From Chloroflexota bacterium (GTDB lineage: Bacteria; Chloroflexota; Anaerolineae; Caldilineales; Caldilineaceae), in NCBI GenBank assembly GCA_003577005.1, contig QEUW01000295.1, positions 1 to 9,945 of the forward strand: a stretch of 9,945 bases of DNA. The letters run 5' to 3'. A model generated the notes under the pieces. It was not told the origin of the DNA. It saw only the letters and a list, made by a program, of their open reading frames with translations, and made no database searches. The position numbers were made by a program, and so were the translations under genes. Within the stretch, counting starts at the first letter, position 1. The number at the start of each line of letters is the position of its first letter. Shown piece after piece: positions 6,164-9,945 of the stretch.

Positions 6164-8062
6164 ATGCGTAGCCGATTTCACAACATAGTGCAGCAAGTTC
6201 TGCTGCATCACTGGTATAGAGGACTAGGCCGCCCGCCTGTTCAGGTGCGGCGCATCTTTACGTTCCTTTGTGCGCTGGCGCTCGTGGCCAGTACGTTTCT
6301 GGTGGCGAGCACAACGCAGGCCTCGTATACCAATGTTTTAGTCAATGGCAGTTTTGAGCAAGGTTTCTATCATCAACCTGAATGTGGCATGGTGGGCAAC
6401 GGTTGGGGCTGTTTCACCAACGGGGGCGCCGCCGTCTACGGCTATTATGATGACCAGTGGGACCGTGTAGTGGCCGATGGCGTTCATAGCCAGCTGATCG
6501 AAATCAACACCAAAGGGGTCGGCGCGCCCGACCACGACCGGTATGCCGGCATCTACCAGACGGTGAAGGTGGTGGATTGGGAGCACTACACGCTTAGCCT
6601 GCGCGGAATGATCCGAACGACAAACATGGAGGGCGACCCGTGGCGGTATCGCGTCCAGGTTGGCTGGAGCGCCGGACCACATCCCAAATGGAGCGCGGTC
6701 AACAACTGGATCGATGTGGGGTGGGACACCTATTATGAACGCACGTCTCCAGGTGGTATGTTGGATTTCTCCACCGGTCTCAAAGCAGAAGCGGATCACA
6801 TCACGATCTATATCCGGGTCTGGAAGAAGTGGGGAGTACCCGAAGAAGAGATTGACATCAATGTGGACGCCATTTCGCTGACCGGCCCGGCGCCGTACGC
6901 TCCTTTCTGGAAACCGTCGCCGCACAAACCGGCCGAACCGCCCGTTTATCACAAGCCGGAGGCAAAACCCTATCCGCCGCCAGCGCACCCGGGTAAGCCG
7001 GTCTATCCCGCGCCGGAGCCTGATGTCTGTGCCGGGCCGGAACTGGTCTACAACGGCGGCTTTGAGCACGGATTTATCCCCACCGGCGTGGGCCATGTGG
7101 GGCGTGGCTGGGGGTACTTCACCAGCGGTGGCGCGGCCAACTACGGCTATTACGATGAGCAGTGGCAGGCAGTCGTCGCCGAGGGGGGGCACGGCCAGTT
7201 GATCGAAATCAACACCATCGACATCTTCCCGGCAGACCCGGACCGCTACGCCGGCATCTACCAGCGGATCGGCCATCTCCACCCCGGTGCTACCTACGAG
7301 TTGAGCCTGCGCGGCCTGTTACGCGGCGAGGGCGGTGAGGAAGACCCCTATCGTTTCGAGGCGCAGTGGGGCTTCAACCCCGGCTACGACACCGATTGGA
7401 CGCGGGTTTCCAACTGGCAGGGGATGGATCTGGGCAAGATCTATCCACGCACCGAGCCCGGCCCCTTGGGGAGCTACAAGGTTCGCTTTACGGCGCCGGC
7501 GAGCGAGATTGTCCTCTTTATCCGTGGGTGGATGAAGTGGGGCGTCACCAATGTGGAGATGGACTTCAACCTGGACACCATCAGCCTGCGCGGCTGTGGC
7601 GGCATCGGTGGCCCAGTCTATCCGTACCCGCCCTATCCCGAGCCGTACCCATCCTACCCGTATCCGCACAAGCCGGCCCCCCCGGTTATCGACCCCATCC
7701 CAGTGTGCGAGTATGTCATCCGGCCAGGTGATACGCTGAGCGAAATTGCCCAACGGTTTGGCGTTTCGGTCAAGGAACTGATGTATCTCAACGGCATCCA
7801 CAACCCGAACTTTATCTTTGTGGGTCAAGTCTTGACGCTCCCCGGTTGTGCGGCGGTCAAGCCGTACCCGCCGGACCCATGCTGTGATCACCCTGACCCG
7901 GCGCCGGCCCCCTATGCGCCGCAAACCTACGTGGTCAAACCGGGTGACACGTTCAGCCAAATCTGCCAGAAGTTTGGCACCGATCCCTATGCCCTGGCTG
8001 AGATCAACGGTATTACGAACTGGGATCTGATCTATGTCGGGCAGGTGCTGACGATTCCCTAG
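6164..8062 (+). CDS. Exported protein: duplicated beta-sandwich-like domain plus two LysM modules
   Basis: 632 residues. A long basic N-region (1-30) and hydrophobic core (about 31-49) end in TTQA, with likely signal cleavage after Ala53. Domain A spans about 57-242 and domain B about 293-479. They are clear copies: both contain VNGSFE/YNGGFE, GNGWGCFT/GRGWGYFT, GYYDDQW/GYYDEQW, QLIEINT, DRYAGIYQ and a closing DAISL/DTISL. Their aromatic-rich beta pattern suggests a CenC/CBM-like jelly roll, by inference. Pro/Tyr/Lys-rich linkers occupy about 243-292 and 480-515. Two LysM domains (about 517-560 and 588-632) show YVIRPGDTLSEIAQRFG and YVVKPGDTFSQICQKFG and the NxxFIFVGQVLTLP-like end. LysM binds GlcNAc-containing glycans, so the protein probably sits on the cell wall or another surface polymer. 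It is monocistronic, with its own promoter and a strong terminator. No catalytic motif seen. Confidence 0.88.
   Translation: MRSRFHNIVQQVLLHHWYRGLGRPPVQVRRIFTFLCALALVASTFLVASTTQASYTNVLVNGSFEQGFYHQPECGMVGNGWGCFTNGGAAVYGYYDDQWDRVVADGVHSQLIEINTKGVGAPDHDRYAGIYQTVKVVDWEHYTLSLRGMIRTTNMEGDPWRYRVQVGWSAGPHPKWSAVNNWIDVGWDTYYERTSPGGMLDFSTGLKAEADHITIYIRVWKKWGVPEEEIDINVDAISLTGPAPYAPFWKPSPHKPAEPPVYHKPEAKPYPPPAHPGKPVYPAPEPDVCAGPELVYNGGFEHGFIPTGVGHVGRGWGYFTSGGAANYGYYDEQWQAVVAEGGHGQLIEINTIDIFPADPDRYAGIYQRIGHLHPGATYELSLRGLLRGEGGEEDPYRFEAQWGFNPGYDTDWTRVSNWQGMDLGKIYPRTEPGPLGSYKVRFTAPASEIVLFIRGWMKWGVTNVEMDFNLDTISLRGCGGIGGPVYPYPPYPEPYPSYPYPHKPAPPVIDPIPVCEYVIRPGDTLSEIAQRFGVSVKELMYLNGIHNPNFIFVGQVLTLPGCAAVKPYPPDPCCDHPDPAPAPYAPQTYVVKPGDTFSQICQKFGTDPYALAEINGITNWDLIYVGQVLTIP
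6332..6887 (+). repeat. First copy of internal domain duplication in the LysM protein
   Basis: Encodes domain A. It matches 7040-7598 across its whole length in protein and in places exactly in DNA, for example ATCGAAATCAACACCA in both copies. Two- to four-residue indels separate the copies, so the duplication is not recent. Confidence 0.8.
7040..7598 (+). repeat. Second copy of internal domain duplication in the LysM protein
   Basis: Encodes domain B, colinear with 6332-6887. It is followed directly by the Pro/Tyr linker and the LysM modules. Confidence 0.8.
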
Positions 8063-8153
8063 CCGGGCTGCCACAGCCGGCCAGCCGCGCCGATAGCTTC
8101 GCCAGGAGCGGCGGCGCCGATGATTCGGGCATCATCAGCACCACAGGGTGCAA

Positions 8154-8190
8154 CATGAGACGGGGCAAACTGCCCCGTCTCATGCTTTTT
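8154..8190 (+). terminator. Strong rho-independent terminator after the LysM protein gene
   Basis: CATGAGACGGGGCA (8154-8167) pairs perfectly with TGCCCCGTCTCATG (8171-8184) across an AAC loop, followed by C and five Ts. The 14-bp stem lies 92 bases after the stop codon. A smaller hairpin, GATGAT/ATCATC (8119-8136), precedes it. The region 8191-8377 carries no gene; no convincing promoter for the next gene was identified in it. Confidence 0.95.
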
Positions 8191-8377
8191 ACGAGCAGAA
8201 CCGGCGCCAACGATCTGCGGGCACGGTGTCCGGCCTGTATTCTCCTCCACTCGGCAAGTTTTACAGAGTAAGATATTTGTAATCGTTGTGTAACCGTGGG
8301 GCAAGCTGCGTCGCCTACAGTGGCTGTGCATGCTGTTTCAAACGACCAGTTGATTAAATGCAGAAAAGGAGAAGAAC

Positions 8378-8773
8378 ATGAAGCAGTTGAAACCATTGTT
8401 CGTGGCAGTCTGTACTGCCATGTTGCTGGCAGCAACAGCGACGGTCGCGCTGGCGGCGAAACCAGGCCTTGGCGCGCTCTACTATGAGGGCAACGTTGTT
8501 CGTACTCTTGTTCCGCCGGCCGCTTCCCCTCAGCAGGGTGTCGATCCGCTCTTTGTGGTCAGCGATGGCGCACCGGGCCAACTGGGCATCGCGGCTGTAG
8601 CGCCAGGGGATCGGGATTATCACGGCGGTCGCTGGGCGTTTTACAGCGTGACCTGGCAAGTTGAGCCCTATCTGCTCACTTCCGCGCAGGCTGTGCGTGA
8701 GGCTGAGGCCGCTGGCCATGTGACCGTCACACGCATTCCGGAGAATGATTTCAAGTGTCCAATCCAGCCGTAA
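8378..8773 (+). CDS. Small secreted protein of unknown function
   Basis: 131 residues. A classic Sec signal peptide: MKQLK, a hydrophobic core at about 7-22, and cleavage around ALA (after Ala26 or Ala27). That leaves a mature protein of about 105 residues. Visible features are GALYYEGNVVRTLVP, a DPLFVVSDGAPGQ segment, DRDYHGGRWAFYSVTW (about 79-94), and a single Cys near the C-terminus in FKCPIQP. The 'DYxGGRW...VTW' pattern resembles small exported proteins I associate with several environmental bacteria, but no function is known to me. Ribosome-binding site AAGGAGAAG lies 3 bases before ATG 8378 (AAGGAG core 6 bases before). It stands alone between two terminators. Confidence 0.8.
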   Translation: MKQLKPLFVAVCTAMLLAATATVALAAKPGLGALYYEGNVVRTLVPPAASPQQGVDPLFVVSDGAPGQLGIAAVAPGDRDYHGGRWAFYSVTWQVEPYLLTSAQAVREAEAAGHVTVTRIPENDFKCPIQP

Positions 8774-8815
8774 CCAGGCGATAAGCTGTTGTGGCTTTGA
8801 AAACGAACTGGTAAT

Positions 8816-8852
8816 ACAAGCCCGAAAGCTCTGAAACTTTCGGGCTTGTTTT
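8816..8852 (+). terminator. Rho-independent terminator after the small secreted protein
   Basis: ACAAGCCCGAAAG (8816-8828) pairs perfectly with CTTTCGGGCTTGT (8837-8849) around an 8-base loop, and the stem runs into TTT. It lies 43 bases after the stop codon. Confidence 0.9.
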
Positions 8853-8865
8853 GCCAGTCCACCCG

Positions 8866-8896
8866 TTGGTCTATCGCTTTCCTGGCATGATATACT
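8866..8896 (+). promoter_or_regulatory. Extended -10 promoter of the crotonase gene
   Basis: TATACT (8891-8896; five of six consensus bases) preceded by TGA (8888-8890), an extended -10. A weak -35 TTGGTC (8866-8871) stands at a long 19-base spacing. Predicted start is about 8902-8904, which places the GTG at 8898 outside the transcript. Confidence 0.6.
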
Positions 8897-8943
8897 GGTG
8901 GCTCGCCACAAACTTGAAAGACAGTCTTTTGAAAGGAAAAGCC

Positions 8944-8952
8944 ATGCCATGA
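8944..8952 (+). other. Two-codon leader ORF (Met-Pro-stop) overlapping the crotonase start
   Basis: ATG CCA TGA. The purine-rich AAAGGA (8932-8937) sits 6 bases before this ATG, an ideal distance, but 11 bases before the crotonase ATG at 8949. The TGA overlaps that ATG as ATGA. Translation coupling through a minimal ORF is possible but may be coincidence. Confidence 0.3.
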
Positions 8953-9731
8953 GGAATGACATTCTCCTTGTCCAACGCGAGGGTGACATTGCGACCGTAG
9001 TTCTCAATCGCCCTGAAAAGCTCAACGCGCTCAACCGGGCGCTCTGGCAGGGCGTGGGCGAGGCGCTGCGCCAACTCTCGGCCGATGATGAGCTGCACTG
9101 CATCGTCTTGCGCGGGGCTGGTGACAAAGCCTTTTCGCCCGGCGCCGATATTTCCGAGTTCGAAACCGAGCGCTCCAACCTGGAGCAGGCGCGGCGCTAT
9201 GGCGGGTACATGCATGAGGCCATGGGCGCCATCCGCGACTGCCGCCATCCGACCATTGCCCTGATCAAAGGGATCTGCGTCGGCGGTGGGTTGGAACTGG
9301 CGAGCATGTGCGATCTGCGCATCTGCGGCGAATCGAGCCGTTTTGGCGTGCCCATCAACCGCATCGGGGTGATCATGGCCTACCCGGAGATCGCGGCGCT
9401 CATCGATCTGGTCGGGCGGGCGACAGCATTGGAGATATTGCTCGAAGGCCGCGTCTTTGATGCCCAAGAGGCGAAGGAGAAGGGGTTGGTTACCCGTGTC
9501 GTTCCCGACGACAAGGTGGAAGAAGAGACCTACGCTGCCGCCCGTCGGATCGCCGATGGGGCCCCCATTTCCAACCGGCTACACAAAAAATTCGCCCGCC
9601 GTCTGCTCGACCCGCGCCCGCTCACGCCGGAAGAGTTCGACGAAGGCTTCGCCAACGCCGCCACTGAGGATTATTTGGAAGGCTACCGCGCCTTTATCGA
9701 GAAGCGGAAACCGCACTTTCAGGGAAGATAA
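8949..9731 (+). CDS. Enoyl-CoA hydratase/isomerase (crotonase) family protein
   Basis: 260 residues, the normal crotonase length; cytoplasmic enzyme on acyl-CoA thioesters. Visible features are VVLNRPEKLNALN (17-29), AFSPGADISEF (61-71, first oxyanion-hole element) and GICVGGGLELASMCDLR (108-124). Gly113 would give the second oxyanion NH, and Glu116 matches the first catalytic Glu of rat mitochondrial hydratase (Glu144). The second catalytic Glu (Glu164, in the 'FGxPE' motif) is Ile136 here (RFGVPINRIG), so classical hydration is doubtful. An isomerase, hydrolase, lyase or other crotonase reaction is as likely. The start is ATG 8949, 17 codons inside an ORF that opens with GTG 8898, because the promoter places transcription after 8898. 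It has its own promoter and lies after a terminator, so it begins a new transcription unit. Confidence 0.88.
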   Translation: MRNDILLVQREGDIATVVLNRPEKLNALNRALWQGVGEALRQLSADDELHCIVLRGAGDKAFSPGADISEFETERSNLEQARRYGGYMHEAMGAIRDCRHPTIALIKGICVGGGLELASMCDLRICGESSRFGVPINRIGVIMAYPEIAALIDLVGRATALEILLEGRVFDAQEAKEKGLVTRVVPDDKVEEETYAAARRIADGAPISNRLHKKFARRLLDPRPLTPEEFDEGFANAATEDYLEGYRAFIEKRKPHFQGR

Positions 9732-9782
9732 CCAATCATTCCCCAGTGGCAACAAGAAAAAAGTAGCAACACAAAGCAGGAA

Positions 9783-9855
9783 CACAGAGGCCACAGAGGA
9801 TGCACCGAGCGCACCGAGATACAGACGAGCTTGGTCGTTTCTCTCTGTGCTCTGG
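9783..9855. repeat. Degenerate palindrome of CACAGAG/CACCGAG units
   Basis: CACAGAG occurs at 9783 and 9792 (9 apart), then CACCGAG at 9803 and 9812 (9 apart). The opposite orientation follows: CTCTGTG at 9843-9849 and CTCTGG at 9850-9855. The arrangement echoes the 264-338 palindrome with a different unit. It lies 52 bases after the crotonase stop. The region 9732-9945 has no supported gene and no T-run terminator. Confidence 0.55.
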
Positions 9856-9945
9856 TATGATAAAAGTCAGTGATAGAATCGGCTTCGGCCAAACTATCAA
9901 ACAGGCAAAGGATGGTGAAGTTCGTCTGTGCAAGTAGTCAAAGAA

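Noticed and set aside
6338..8074. Minus-strand open frames opposite the LysM protein gene (6338-7282, 7319-8074)
   Set aside because: They mirror the Pro/Tyr/Gly codons of the real gene and have no initiation signals or domains.
8260..8321. Promoter for the small secreted protein gene (TTTACA, TTGTGT, TACAGT elements)
   Set aside because: No pair of elements has acceptable 16-19 base spacing.
8354..9178. Minus-strand 274-codon frame crossing 8354-9178
   Set aside because: It spans two plus-strand genes, two promoters and a terminator, and resembles no family.
9736..9933. Minus-strand 65-codon frame at the right edge
   Set aside because: It lies over the degenerate CACAGAG palindrome; Cys/Arg-rich translation without SD.

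Overview
The window looks like a stretch of a GC-rich bacterial chromosome, most likely from Chloroflexota (Anaerolineae/Caldilineae-like). That assignment is an inference from three things: a family 5 solute-binding lipoprotein with an Ala/Pro-rich tether and a DxDxDG loop, a secreted protein with Pro/Tyr-rich linkers and paired LysM domains, and intergenic palindromes built from short tandem units. No rRNA, tRNA, CRISPR array, transposase or phage gene is visible. Start codons were reassigned from ribosome-binding sites, promoters and family N-termini, so several genes begin downstream of the longest possible ORF.

Left half (1-5446), all genes on the minus strand. A two-gene unit comes first in transcription order: a 548-residue protein with a B12-binding-like N-terminal domain and a glutamate-mutase-E-like barrel (5446-3800), then, after 37 bases, a nitrilase with an intact Glu-Lys-Cys triad (3762-2785). 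About 790 bases without a gene follow. They hold a candidate autonomous structured RNA (about 2600-2463) with its own promoter, a predicted three-way junction and an intrinsic terminator. Next is a peptide/nickel-type ABC importer: the solute-binding lipoprotein (1993-341), then a palindrome of 9-base-period repeats (264-338), then the DppB-type permease (242 to beyond the left edge).

Middle (5447-6163). A divergent intergenic region. It contains a convincing extended -10 promoter (6054-6082) that drives the plus-strand gene to its right.

Right half (6164-9945), all on the plus strand. It starts with a 632-residue exported protein made of two copies of a roughly 185-residue beta-sandwich-like domain and two C-terminal LysM modules. 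Then come a strong terminator, a small secreted protein of unknown function with its own terminator, and a crotonase-fold (enoyl-CoA hydratase-like) gene with its own promoter. The last 200 bases carry a second degenerate palindrome of CACAGAG units.

How the genes may work together: the left half is plausibly a small catabolic or uptake neighbourhood (importer, nitrilase, B12-dependent-like enzyme), and the LysM and small secreted proteins are cell-surface products. Nothing in the sequence fixes the substrates. The items most worth following are the structured RNA, the mutase-like/nitrilase pair, the duplicated-domain LysM protein, and the tandem-unit palindromes at both ends of the window.
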